DNA from: Pomphorhynchus laevis
Taxonomy: Eukaryota > Acanthocephala > Palaeacanthocephala > Echinorhynchida > Pomphorhynchidae
Direction of reading: 5' to 3'
DNA: 64,000 bases
NCBI GenBank assembly: GCA_012934845.2
Contig: WNNJ02002896.1
Span: 1 to 64,000, forward strand
Shown here: one piece after another, positions 10,376-21,899 of the stretch
Numbering within the stretch: the first letter of the stretch is position 1
How the letters are laid out: every line of letters begins with the position of its first letter
Made by a program: the position numbers and the translations under genes
The notes under the pieces: model-generated
Databases searched by the model: none
The model's input: the letters and a program-made list of their open reading frames with translations, nothing else
What the model was told of the DNA's origin: nothing

Positions 10376-12190
10376 AAGAGAGTAGAGCGACGGATTTGCA
10401 AGTGTCTGGAAGAGGACCTTAGGAGTTAAGAATATCTGAGACAGATAGATCTCTACTCCTAAAGTATCCTCAAGGCGGGATTGGTTGAGGAAATTAAGTG
10501 GCTTCATAATTATGTAGAGATAGTAACTCCTCCAAAACATTATCAAGACCTATTTTCTTCATTTAACCCAAGGTTCCATCCTTCCAACAGACAAACTTCT
10601 CCTTCTTGAATATCGTCCAGAAGGAAGACTGAGTTGGATTAAGGAAAGCAAAGCTTGCCCTATCCTTATTAAGTTGGAACCCATACCTAGAGCTCCAATA
10701 TTATTTTGAGAGAACATATCTGTCAGAAGCAGGGAGGTTAGGAAGACGGAGCATGTATACTAAGGTTTTGAGTTTTGTCGGAGTGGGACTGTAAATACGA
10801 CCTTTGTAGGTAGTAGAAAGCATTACAGGAGCTTACGAAGAAAGGTAGAAATTAAATTCGGTTAGACTCTCCTTACCAATTCGAGGGAAGCGCTGGATAG
10901 CTGCCTGAAAGAAAGTTACTCTGATAGGATCAAATTGGAATCTTTTTCGAAGAAGCGTATCCTCTTCTATTCGCCAACGGATAAAGTCATGAGAGATGGA
11001 CAGATGTTGTTGCGACTGCTCCGTGGGTGAAGATTAGTGATCTTTAGTAAGGCCATAATCGGCATGGCTTTAAAAGTGCAGAGGCTGGTCAATTTCTCAG
11101 CAAAAAAACATTCATATTCATTCGCTAACCCAGCGATGGCGAAAGAAATCTTGATATCAGCATCATAAATTTTGATAAAATTAAAGAGATTGCGGTTGTT
11201 GTACTTGTTGGCAAACGTTTTGATAAATATATCAAATAATCTGCCTTTATATAGGCTCAACTAGTTTTAACTGTACCGAATTTCTGGCTTTAGGGATAGG
11301 GGCAGTTCCCCTGAACCCACCACATCATTAGCAGAAAAACAAACATCACCACTAACCTTGTCAGGAACATGGCAAACAAACCTTTTTTCGTCTGAATCTC
11401 GCTGAAATTCTATCGATTTGCGAGTATTTCCAACAATTCCAAAATCCTTTGAACGCTCCGCAACGATGTTACTTTCACTGAACATTTTAATTGAAATTAG
11501 TGTTAATATAGCACCATCTTCTGAAGAGAAGAAATCCACTCTGCTACAATAATGGTTAAAGCTCTTTTATATTTTCATGTCAACACTAATTTAGCGGCCA
11601 TTTTGTGTACCGCCTAAATGCTATACAAATTTCGTTTTATTTTGTAAAATCTAGCACCATTTTGTGAGTATACACTGTTTTTTTCTTAAAAAATAACGTG
11701 TATACTTTCTCGACCTTTGAAGCCTCCGTAAAAGGTTTACCAAGAAGAAGACCTCCAAAAGAGTGGCCTGCTTACAGGCAGCTATCTGACTTTTCCTGTT
11801 GTAGGAATTGCTAGTCTTATCCGATTTAATTCCTACCTCTCTTCGCAAGCTACAGCGATACTTTCGATTACCTATAAAGGTCGCATATTCAATTTCACTC
11901 CAACAAAACCTTGAGTTTTGTTGGAGTGAAATTGAATATGCAAAAATACTACACCTAGCAAAAATGTTACATCTTCCCAATCTATCTGTTCCATCAAACA
12001 TGCTCTCTCGAAAGAATACTGTAGCTCTAGATTTAAATTTTAGCTGATTAAGGATAAGACGAACATTGCCCTTAACCCTTTTCAGTCTTAATTTTGAAAG
12101 ATATTCAAGACGGCGAAGTTTGACTGCAGAAGGAGAGAGCTTTGGGTTGGATCGGTAGTATAGGCCTTGATAAAGTTTTAGAGGAGTCAC
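10376..12190 (-). mobile_element. probable upstream part of LINE copy A2
   Basis: Reading the minus strand upstream of the reverse transcriptase gives several collinear but broken frames: NPTQSSFWTIFKKEKFVCW near 10,640, a Lys/Asn-rich piece at 11,260-10,967, a piece at 11,539-11,267, and KLYQGLYYRSNP to KSRATVFFRESM at 12,180-12,000. I do not recognise an endonuclease catalytic motif, so the link to the element rests on position and orientation. The start of copy A3 on the plus strand (about 12,140) overlaps, so two copies sit head to head. Confidence 0.4.
11883..11941. repeat. perfect 27-bp hairpin
   Basis: The 27-nt arms, beginning GCATATTCAATTTCACTCC and ending in its complement, pair without mismatch around a 5-nt loop CTTGA. 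It lies within the decayed LINE sequence, close to where two family A copies face each other. Confidence 0.9.
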
Positions 12191-12459
12191 TGTTCCTTCA
12201 CAATTATGGAGTCACTCAGTATCCTAAACTGATCCTTCCCTGGGGTGACTTCAGAAGTAGGGATTTATCTATTACAGATACCCTAAACAAACGGACAATG
12301 GACACCTCCAAATCCAAAGCGCCACTCTCCACTCTTCACTCTTGTCTGTCAACTTTTGATAGACAGTCAGAGAATGGAGGTCGCCATCACAATGCTTTTA
12401 GCCACTCCGCTCGATATAGCCAGCATAAACATGAGCTAAAGGGTATCTTTAGCTAAGAA

Positions 12460-13310
12460 AAAATTGATTATATGTCCTAAAGAGCTGGTCCCATTTCGAT
12501 TCAAAATTCCCTTATCTCCATCTACGAAAAAGTGCTTGCTCGTAGAATCCGTGCCCCGTCTATTTAGGCGTAATTTAATCAAACCAGATTTTAATGGGTT
12601 TGTAAAAAGTTGTTCGGTTCATTCAGCAATTAGTAAAGTACATCGGTTTCGCCAAGATAACAGTCATCAGCTTACTGTGGCGGTTTTTCTTTACTTTTCC
12701 GCTACATTTGACCATATCTTTATTCTTATTGTTATTACTTCTCTCAGGTCCCTCGGGCTGCCTGCGAGAATTGTTAACAAGATGGAGATTCGGCTGTATA
12801 CCAAGCCTTTCCTCTATGAAGACGACCCTGATGCACGACAGTTCTACCCTATTACAGATTTGTATCAAAGCTCCCCACTTTCTCCTATCTTATATCTTGC
12901 TGGCTCTGATCATCATATCATGGTATATGCTGATTATACCACATCTCTGTTTTCTAGACGCAGGTGTATAGATGTAGTCTCGGATATCAGCCGTTTCTTT
13001 TTATAATTAAAAAGCCAACTAACCCCATCCAATTTTCTAAACTCCTCCAAATCGCAGGTGGTGGTCTTTAATGGCTTCCTGGTTACAATAAAATTTAGAG
13101 AGATCAGTACTTTCATGTCTTCTTACCATTTTGAATAATCAATCACTCTCAGTCTTCACACATTGAGCAAGATACCTGGGGTTTACCATTACGGTTAAAT
13201 GGTCGGTCGGATCAGATTTGAATAGATTTAAAAGTGTCCTGAAGAGAGCTAGATGGCCCAGAAACGGGCCCAGCATCTGTCTTTAAGAGAAAGAGTGCCC
13301 AGGTGCGCCT
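12460..13310 (+). mobile_element. LINE family A, copy A3: reverse transcriptase
   Basis: Plus strand. 12,470-12,560 matches the PKDLRPI..NSLVSIYE block of copy A2. 12,640-13,006 encodes FRQDNSHQLTVAVFLYFSAT, FDHIFILIVITSLRSLGLPA, RIVNKMEIRLYTKPFLYEDD, and VYADYTTSLFSRRRC, where the YADD box has become YADY. The 3' end near 13,255 carries GGCCCAGAAACGGGCCCAGC, the family signature. Copies A2 and A3 are in opposite orientation. Confidence 0.8.
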
Positions 13311-13334
13311 TTGGTGCACCTAGGCGATCTCGGG

Positions 13335-13640
13335 CTTAGTCTTATTTTCTAGAGAACGTCCCCTGCGCAAAGACTTAGGTTACTCAAGTTCCTCATCTCA
13401 CGATTACCTACCATTGTCCACCTCGACTGGATTCTCAGGTGAGTGAGAGAACTTGAGTGGCTCAGTCAGAGGGCGGCGCGTTGATGTATGCTGGATGGAT
13501 CTGATCCCCCTGTCCGTCTTTGAAGACTGATATCAATACATAATGAGATCGATTTAACTACGTGTTTTTGAAGTTTTGATGTAACTATTTAACCGTTATG
13601 TTTTTAAGAAAATCCTTTACTTTTTACTTTCTGAACACAT
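13335..13640 (+). mobile_element. tRNA-like SINE, copy 3 (longest)
   Basis: It starts TTTTCTAGAGAACGTCCCC, continues CCTCGACTGGATTCTCAGG and GTGGCTCAGTCAGAGGGCG (A-box-like), then GATCTGATCCCCC (weak B box), then ATACATAATGAGATCG. Copies at 4085 (+) and 5165 (-) share these blocks. It follows the LINE A3 end within ~30 bp. There is no obvious poly(A) tail; the tail is TTTGAAG/TTTGATG-like. Confidence 0.7.
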
Positions 13641-13987
13641 TTAGACATTCACCTATACTATAAATCGTATGAAATAGCCATTTAAAAAATGGAATTTGAC
13701 CTTAATTAGTTTTTGTAATGATATATTGGAATCTAAAAAAATATTTGTAGATATTTGTTGTACTCAAAATTCCTTATTTTACTTAGCGGTTATTTTTGTG
13801 CTAGCGCTTCGATTGTACATCTTTAAGCAGAAACAATCCTCGTTATAACTTCAGACAGTTAGCACGAATATATTTAATAATGTATTTTTAATGCATTTTT
13901 ATTTTCATATATATACATACATTAACGTTTACGAAATTTATAAAAGATGATAAAGCAAAATATTATTTTTATTTCAATATAAATTAG

Positions 13988-14620
13988 ATGTTCGGTAGGC
14001 GAACGGCAAATGATCAACAACTCGAAAATGCGGTCTTCCAACTTGGATTTACTGCCCGCCAGTTAGTAAATCAATCTAGAAAAGCGAACAGGCAATCTGG
14101 TATTGAAAAAGATCGAGTAAAGAAGGCATTATCTAGAAACAACATTGATGGTGCTCGCATATATGCGGAAAACAGCGTCCGGAAAAAGCATGAGTATTTA
14201 AATCTGCTAAAACTATCAGCCCGTGTTGAGGGTGTTAAATCCAGACTACAATCAGCAACAGCAGTTCGCTCAGTTCTTAGAGACATGTCTGGAATTACAC
14301 GTACTCTTGAAAAAGCAATGTCTTCCATGGAATTAGAAAAAGTTAGTCAAGTAATGGACAAGTTTGAACAACAATTTGAAGATGTTGACGTTAAAGAAGG
14401 TGTTATGGAGGGTGCTATAAATCAGGTGTCCACACTGTCAACCCCAATTGATGAAGTGACTGCTCTTATGCGACAAGTAGCTGATGAAAACAATTTAGTT
14501 ATTGCTGATAAGTTACAAAACATGCCTGCTGTTTCGGATGTGAATGCTACTGGAGTAGCAAAACGTACCATTGAAGATGAGCGGGATTTGGCTGCACGAC
14601 TAGCTAATCTTCGGCAGTGA
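13988..14620 (+). CDS. CHMP1: CHMP1-type ESCRT-III protein
   Basis: This intact ATG-to-TGA frame of 210 residues lies on one exon. CHMP1 (yeast Did2) is an ESCRT-III subunit that polymerises on endosomal and midbody membranes and recruits the VPS4 ATPase. The N-terminal basic helices (NAVFQLGFTARQLVNQSRKA, then VKKALSRNNIDGARIYAENS) and the Met-rich middle (MSSMELEKVSQVMDKFEQQF) follow the CHMP1 order. The C-terminus DERDLAARLANLRQ is a good MIM1 motif (D/E..L..RL..L), the part that binds the VPS4 and IST1 MIT domains. Length is slightly above the usual ~196-204. It differs from vertebrate proteins at many sites but has no gap in the core. The bases before the ATG end TTAG, so a 5' UTR intron acceptor is possible. 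The gene is flanked by SINE and AT-rich DNA. Confidence 0.93.
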   Translation: MFGRRTANDQQLENAVFQLGFTARQLVNQSRKANRQSGIEKDRVKKALSRNNIDGARIYAENSVRKKHEYLNLLKLSARVEGVKSRLQSATAVRSVLRDMSGITRTLEKAMSSMELEKVSQVMDKFEQQFEDVDVKEGVMEGAINQVSTLSTPIDEVTALMRQVADENNLVIADKLQNMPAVSDVNATGVAKRTIEDERDLAARLANLRQ

Positions 14621-17280
14621 TTTAAACAAAATTTCTACTGATATTATAGTAGCTTTCTCAAAATTAGCAAATTTTATGAATTTCAGCAAATCTGATTACA
14701 TGAACTGTCTTTTGTTGTGTCTAAATAATCGAATTTTCTACTTTTGGTAATAAGGATGTTGGAAATCTGCAACTTAAATTTTTTATCACGTGTATTCAAC
14801 TTTTAAAATGTTAACCTTTTGAGTAATTTAAGTATGTTATTTATTTGTGACTATATGCCATCTATACTATCCGATTTTTTTAATTAGCCGTTGCAATTAA
14901 ATTAATTTGTAATTTTTAATTAATGTTATCGACGAAGACAATGTTTTTATTTTTTGTTAATACGCCCCGTATATATAGGGTCGTGTTATAAGCACGGTCC
15001 TATATAATTATTTAAATTATATATATTTTTTAAATTATTAAGATAATATTTTAATAATGAGAATAGCAACAAATATAAATATTTTTGAATTTTATATTAA
15101 AGTTAGACTATAAAAGATGTAAGTTAAATTTTAATGGTTTAAAATTTAATTGTTATGGACTCAAATCTAATTAATTATTTGTATTACAATTCTGAAATCA
15201 ATATCTAAAACGCGGAATATTGATAAATTACAAAATCATTTTGTTTTGAATAATAAATTATTTTATTATTATTTTATTATTATTATTTTATTTTACTAGA
15301 AATAAAATATCATAATAACACGATACCTATGTTTTGATCATACAAACTTCAACATTTTCTAGAATTTTAAATTTTATTTATATTGATAACAGGCATCGTT
15401 GGCATTTCGTGTGATATAATTATTAATCATTTATTATATATCAAGTGTTCACTCATAAATACAATGACGATTATTAAGAGGTAGTAATAAAAAGGGAAAA
15501 ATATATATTTGTTAAATTCTTTTTGAATAGTTTAGTAGAAAGGAAAGTAAAAAAATATGTTTTCCCTTTTTCACTCCAAATAATTGACAATTATTTTTTA
15601 TTACTGACGAGAAATTGTAAAAATGAAATCCAAATAATTTAGCATCTTGAAATTATATGAACTTTTATGTATATCCTGATTCCTAATAATCACACTGATT
15701 TTTTTAATTATTCTTCCCTTGTCTACCATTATTTTTAAGAAACACCTTTATTTTTATAGTCATTATATGTTAATAAAATACTAACATTTATCACTGTAAA
15801 TATTTATTGCTTACACGAGCCGTATTACTTCAATGGTCGGATTCATTTTTTCGTCCTGTGGTTAATTTTTAATCCTATTAGCATCACTGTACACTACATT
15901 TATTCATCAATGTACATTAAAATTTATTTATGTTTATATACATGTGCAGCCATTGTTACTATTGAAATTTTGATGACTATTTTATCCTGCATGATACTTT
16001 AATCCTATATATAAGCCAAAATAAGTACGCTACATTTAGGTATTGGTGGACCTCATCAGCTACTGATCCAATACCTACGTTTCACATTTCGGTCCTTTTT
16101 CTAATGTTGGCTAACGATCCACTTGACTCGTCTGCTTTCATTCGCAATTAGATGTAATAAAAGACTTTCGTCTTATATTTTTTCAATTTAATTGAAATCA
16201 TTTCTGATTTCAAATTAAATCAGCGTTCGTAGGAGAAGTGCAACCTTCGATTTAAAAACCTACTTTTTTTCCTAATGATTACTTCTTATCAAACTAATCA
16301 TCTATAGTTTATTTTCAAATTTTAAGTTAATATACCTGAAATTTATTTGATTTATAATATTAATAAATATGCCTTAATATTGCATTAGCATTTGATAAAT
16401 TACTAGATGTTAGTTAATCTAATTAATTATTAATTATTATCACTTAATCAATCATTAAATTCAGCAAACATCCATATCTGAATTTTTGTTATTAAGAAAA
16501 AATATTTGTTTTGAATATATCGTTAGCCCTATATCATTAATGGATATCCATATTTTGTTAAGATGCTCGATTTTATGAAATTTCGCGGATCCGCTACTCT
16601 GAGCATTTGTGCTAATCTTATGCATAATTTCGTAATTTTGAACTATCCATATTAATAGTTTATATTTGAGCTGAAATTACTGATAGCCATTTTGTTAGTG
16701 GCTGAAAATTGATCACTATCACATCACATTAATGATGGCTGCTAGTTGCATGAACTGATGCTCACAATATTCAAAGTGACTGATGGTAACTAACAAGATG
16801 ATGATCACTCATTTGCAATATATTATGAACATCAGTTACATTAAATATTTATTAAAATTACTCAAATTATTTATTTTACTTTAATTATTTATCAATAATT
16901 AAATTATTTATAAATCTTTAAAAATATTTAAATAAACTATTAATTGATCGATTATTAATTAATTATTACCTAAATTATTTTAAATTACTTAAATAATTTT
17001 TTAGAGCGGGATATTTTTTATCATTTTAAAAAATAGAGTAAAGTGATTAATTTACTTGGCTAAATGATTCGACGGAACACTTATTTAAACACTTATTATC
17101 GGTAGATAATACGAATACCAAATATTCGCCTAATATTAATATTTATTCTATTATATATTTGAGTTTTTTTGTAACAAACTAAAAGATCTTGAAAATAGTT
17201 ATCCATAAGAGTCGTTTTAATTAGATACCAAATATTAAATATTAAATTTGACCTGAATATAATTCTGAACGAATTATTAT
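14621..17280. other. AT-rich stretch without recognised gene
   Basis: It holds simple AT sequence, a TTA/TTTTA-rich stretch near 15,250-15,295 and the SINE-like module listed separately. I see no conserved open frame on either strand. Confidence 0.7.
16021..16150 (-). mobile_element. SINE-like module with covarying helix
   Basis: On the minus strand: GGACCGAAATGTGAAACG, then GGTATTGG, ATCAGTAGCTGATGAGGTCC and CCAATACC. It aligns with the end of the insertion at 7990-8290 and with the left arm of the foldback at 54,475-54,704. The pairing 8-mers differ between copies but stay complementary. Confidence 0.6.
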
Positions 17281-19160
17281 TTATTATTTAGGTTTCGAAA
17301 CATTGATGATATATGTGTATTTAACTCTAACAATTTTTATTCAATAAGCGAACAAATTTATTCATGTAGCCTCATTCTTTATAAAACCAATATTAATGAT
17401 AAAGAAAGTATATTATATATTATATTATAATATTATATATTATTTTAGCATTAACATTCATGCATACCAAATCATATTAAATATAATTGTAATTTTGTTT
17501 AAGCCATTATGGTGGCAGGGTGCGCTACTTTGGAATAATTTTTCCACTTCATGGGGTATGCGGCGTCTATCGGTTTCAGGCCGACGTCTGCTAAATCTCG
17601 GCTTATGGTGTCGATACATCGCTGTATCGGCCTTCCTTTCGAGTGATTTTCTTCCGCTTTGGGTCGAAACTCATCATTGCCTGTGTGCATTTATCAGCGT
17701 GGAGAACACGACCGTACTACTGTAATCGAGTTTCGCTTAACTTATCGCGTATCAGCGCTATACCAAATTTTACACTGAAATCCTCGTTCCGAATACGATC
17801 TTTACGCGTAACTTAAGCAGTCCACCTTAACATCTTGGCATCCGCCGTTACGAATCGACTTCAAACACTAATTAGCCTTTAAATAATATTTAATTATCTA
17901 ATTTTACCAATGCTTAATTATTACTTTATTAATTTTCAAATTAATGAAGTAATTAATGAAATTAATTTAATTTTGTATAATTGAAGTTGCTATTATTTCA
18001 AAATATTTTACCGGTTTAGCTCTAAGGAACCTTTCATAAATATCCTAATTTTTAATCAACTAATTTGATTATCAACTAATGTAGATGTTAAAAAATGTAT
18101 TTATCTAGATTTGAACATTAAATTAACATCAATTAAAACGATTGTTAACTTATATCGTTAATTTTTTTTGAGAAATGACTTATTTACACGAAATATTGTT
18201 TCATAAATATTCATGCATACAGATAATATTGGTAGGTAATTTATTTATAATATTACTATTAATTTATTTATAATATAATTTATTTATATTTATTAATTTA
18301 TACAAAGATGACATATTTAAGCTTACAAGAAACATACTTTTGAATGAGCATTCATGCAAATAATTATAATAATTATTATTTTATATTATAATATAAAATA
18401 TAATACATTAAATAATTAAATTTTAAAAATAGCCATAATGTGTAATGAAATTGAATTTCTTCAAAATTATTTAAATAATTTAATAGATACATATTTTAAA
18501 TTAGGATACTATAAAAATATCATCAAACAGACAATCAATGTATAATTGATGACAAAACCTATATTTTAAGAATTGCCATAATATGTAATGATATTGACTT
18601 CTAAAGTCGAAGTAAATGATATTAACTTCTACTTTATCAAGGTAGCCTTATTCTTAATAAAACTAATATTGACGTAAAAGTATGCATCAAGATAAAAACA
18701 TTAAATTAACATCAATTAAAAGTACTATTAATTTATATCGTAAAGATGATATAATTAAACTTACAAGAAACATTTTTGCATATGCATTCATTCATACCAT
18801 ATAATATAAAATATAATACATAAAATAATGAAATTTTTAGAATTTCAACAATTTGTAACGATATTGACTTTCTTTAAAATAATTTAAATAATTTAATAGA
18901 TACATATTTTAAACTAGGTTACTATAAAAATACCATCAAGCAGAAAATAGTAAAATATATAAATCAACACAATAATATTTAAATTTAATACGTTTAATAA
19001 ATTTATCCATTTAGCCTTTTTCTTAATAAAACTGATATTAATGATCAAAAAGTATTTTAATGGTTGTGAACATTGAATACAGATCTATTAAAACTATTAT
19101 TAACTTAGTAAAGATGATATTTTGATTTTAAGGGCGATAAATGATATTAAACTTGAAATT
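17281..19160 (+). mobile_element. scattered Penelope-like element fragments
   Basis: 17,290-17,370 repeats the DNA that encodes the FRYIDDICVFN box of the element at 22,786-23,913 (TTGATGATATATGTGTATTT is identical). Further pieces of its 3' third recur in order at about 18,090-18,520, 18,570-18,935 and 19,000-19,130, including ATTAAATTAACATCAATTAAA and TTTAAATAATTTAATAGATAC. The order and repetition suggest several tandem or nested, decayed copies. None is open. Confidence 0.75.
17500..17875 (-). mobile_element. RTE-like LINE C-terminal fragment
   Basis: A GC-richer island in AT-rich DNA. The minus strand encodes pieces like DAKMLRWTA, TRKDRIRNE, KLSETRLQ, YGRVLHADK, then GRPIQRCIDTISRDLADVGL. 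This is the C-terminal pattern of RTE/BovB-type LINE proteins (MLRWM.G..R.DR.RNE, R.WYGHV.R, GRPK.RW.D...D). It has several stops. No reverse transcriptase boxes are left. It sits inside the Penelope fragment field. Confidence 0.65.
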
Positions 19161-19689
19161 GAACATGAAGGCTACGGACCTCTGATTTATTAATATTGTA
19201 AATTATCTGCCAATTAAGAAATAAGAACATTTCCGTAACGACTCGATTATGATATTCTTTATTTGATTAATTAGTTAATTAAATAAAATTAACTTTATTT
19301 AATTAATTAGTTTTGACCATAATATGACAATATATACATTGATAATATATACATCATACATTTAACCAGATTATAATAATCCGGTTAAACGCAAGCCAAG
19401 AAGTAATAGCGATAAAAGGAACAAGATAAATAAACTTAAAAATATTAAAAAAGATAAATATTTTTATGAACAATTGGAAATATTAAAAAACTTTTAAGAG
19501 ATAATAAGCTGAAAGATCTTTATGTAAATATAAGAAGTTTTTCTAAAAATATCATTTGTTTAATGAATCAAATATTAATTAACGATTATGATAGGTTAAG
19601 TTGTATAATAGACAGTTATCGTAATATAAAATACTGTAATCGGACAATAATTTTTTTGACAATTTTTTTGAAAAAGAAAAGTTAATTTA

Positions 19690-21621
19690 CAGAAATTAGG
19701 TTCCCAGAAACGGGCCTATAAATTAGATTTATTGTCAGAAAGATTGGATGTCTTCTACTTGATCGCGGCATTCAAAGACATAGTGAAGAAGCACTTGCAA
19801 TCGAGAAGCTAATCTTGCGTTTAAGGTGAACCAATACATCACTATACTTTTCTGATTTTAACCTCGATGATATCGAGGCAATGTCCTTGAGTAGCTTAAG
19901 AGCTCTCGGTCCAACTCCTCCTGATGATAAAAAAATTAATGGTATAAATTTGCTTTTTTCCACACTGACAATTCATTCATTGTATCTGCTGTGTTTGCGA
20001 TATTCATTATATTCAAAGGCGGCGGGAGGTAAACTGCTGGCATATGACGGTACTGAAAAACATTGACGTCAAAAAACGTCCGTTCATATCTATTGTCCTG
20101 TAGTCCATAACATGAAATGTCTAGGCGCGCATTGTTATTTTTCGTTGTTGAATTATTCATGAATTCTAAACTGTCTGGAATCTTTTGCAAAGTTGGTTCG
20201 ACTTCGACCCAGTAACATATATCTGATAATGCATAAGCGATCGTGTTTCGAATATCGTTGTGACGGATTATTGGTACACCACCTCGTTTACATGATAATG
20301 CGTGAATATTGCCATTTGTTGTACCGCATATACATGTTTTTTTATTTAGATCTGGTGGATTCCGTCCATATCTGGAATATATGGCATCCCTAAATTCATA
20401 ATAATGCAGATGAAAGTTAACGGCTAAAGGAAACGCACTTAGCCATGATGAAGCGCAATTTTGAGCAGCATGGTTAATTGCATTCAATACTGCTTGTTGA
20501 GCCCTTTGTTTGACATCAATTAAACGGTTCTTGTAAACATTAATTCGTTGACAAGAAATACTTTTTATAACATCTGATTGTACTTGTCGCAGAGTTTCTC
20601 CTGTATATTCAGAATCATAAGTATCACAGATTAGTTGTGCATTTTCATACTCCAATGTGGATGCGAAAATTGGGTCTAATACGCTTAGACCTCCTAGTTT
20701 AAGAGGTGAGGTCAATATTGTACTCCAATCATGATTCAAGGTTCGACTTGTTAGAGAAGGTAAAAGCTTTTCTTTTAGTATGGTCAACAATGTTGACAAA
20801 TGCACGCATTCAAATGTTGTTTTTCTAAAAAAGGTACCTCATTTCCATTGTACTGATTTTGTAAGACCGATATAAGATACATGTGGATCAGCTTTGGCTA
20901 TTTCTACTAAACGATCAAGTAGACGAGTTCAACTTTGAGATTTATCAAGTGCAACCGAATCTACATATTCAGTAGTGCCTATAGGAATGCCAAGTATCAT
21001 AATACCATACGATGATAATCCAATTTCTTTCAATGGGCATGTTTGCTCTATTTTAGATGGATGAGTAAGCAGTTGTGTTTTCTTAGCGTTAACGAAATAT
21101 CCATATTGAGGTCCACCGCTTTTTAATACATTCCATACTATAGTTAACTCGTCAATAGTACCGACAAAGTTTGCATCATCCGCAAACCAAACTTGTGTGA
21201 TGCTGGGAACACTGTTTTTAATTTTGTTGTTCAACGGAAGTGAGGCCATGGAGAAAGCCGCCATAGCTAAGGGGTCCCCTTGTGTGAACCCCTCTCGAGA
21301 AAATATGCTTGTACCGCCAAGCACTAGTTGAGCGTCGGTTCTGTAAGTGTTTGCAAGAACACAAGCCAACGAAGGACAAATGTATTGTATATTGAGAATA
21401 GCAGCTTGTCGATTTAAAGAGTTAAATGCGTTAGAAGCATCCACGGCAAGAACACTACGTTGTTTATTCGACATAAATGCCGATTTGATGGAATGAGTAG
21501 TAAACTCAAAATTGCCACGTTGTGATGATGCCAATTGACTCTTTCCAGCCACGTCTTGCAAGTCGAATTTTACCACCTCAAGTATGGCTTTACATACTAT
21601 GCGTCTTGTAACTTCACACAC
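19690..21621 (-). mobile_element. LINE with reverse transcriptase and C-terminal restriction-like endonuclease
   Basis: Minus strand. 21,621-20,929 encodes reverse transcriptase: VLAVDASNAFNSLNRQAAIL (box A), SREGFTQGDPLAMAAFSMAS (box B), TQVWFADDANFVG (catalytic ADDA box) and GYFVNAKKTQLL. 20,805-19,936 continues with SSWLSAFPLAVNFHLHYYEF, FRDAIYSRYGRNPP and a C-x-C...H...C finger (CICGTTNGNIHALSCKRGG). It ends with RHNDIRN, ARLDISC and FFDVNVFQYRHMPA, which look like the PD-(D/E)xK core of R2-type endonucleases. 19,963-19,772 adds FIPLIFLSSGGVGPRALKLL. Two TGA codons, each where Trp is expected (near 20,930 and 20,840), and one frame change near 19,955 break it. The 5' end is truncated at a hairpin. 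The clade is uncertain (R2/CRE/NeSL side). Confidence 0.85.
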
Positions 21622-21643
21622 TTCTATCGGAAGTGTGTGAAGT
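21612..21643. repeat. hairpin at 5' break of LINE
   Basis: Arms ACTTCACACACTTC and GAAGTGTGTGAAGT pair perfectly around TATCG-like loop bases. It lies exactly where the LINE on the minus strand stops being recognisable and AT-rich DNA begins. Confidence 0.85.
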
Positions 21644-21899
21644 ATTTTTATTTATTAAAAATAAATAAAAATATTTATTATTTTGTTTGAAGTAATATTT
21701 TTTTATTATTAAATGCTAATAATAAAAAAATATACACTGACCATAAAATTCATTTAAAAATGTATATAAAACATAAATATAAGTAAACTTTTAAATAATT
21801 CAAAAATTAAAGAAATAATAGGATCAGATTTGAGTAAATATATTCCTAAAATAAGGTATAAGCTGTTACCGCAATTAAGGCGAAAAATTTGTAATTAAC

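Noticed and set aside
20830-20945. TGA read as Trp (codon reassignment)
   Set aside because: Both TGA codons stand where Trp fits, but they are in a dead retroelement; the host genes CHMP1, TGF-beta ligand and collagen end at TGA as a normal stop.
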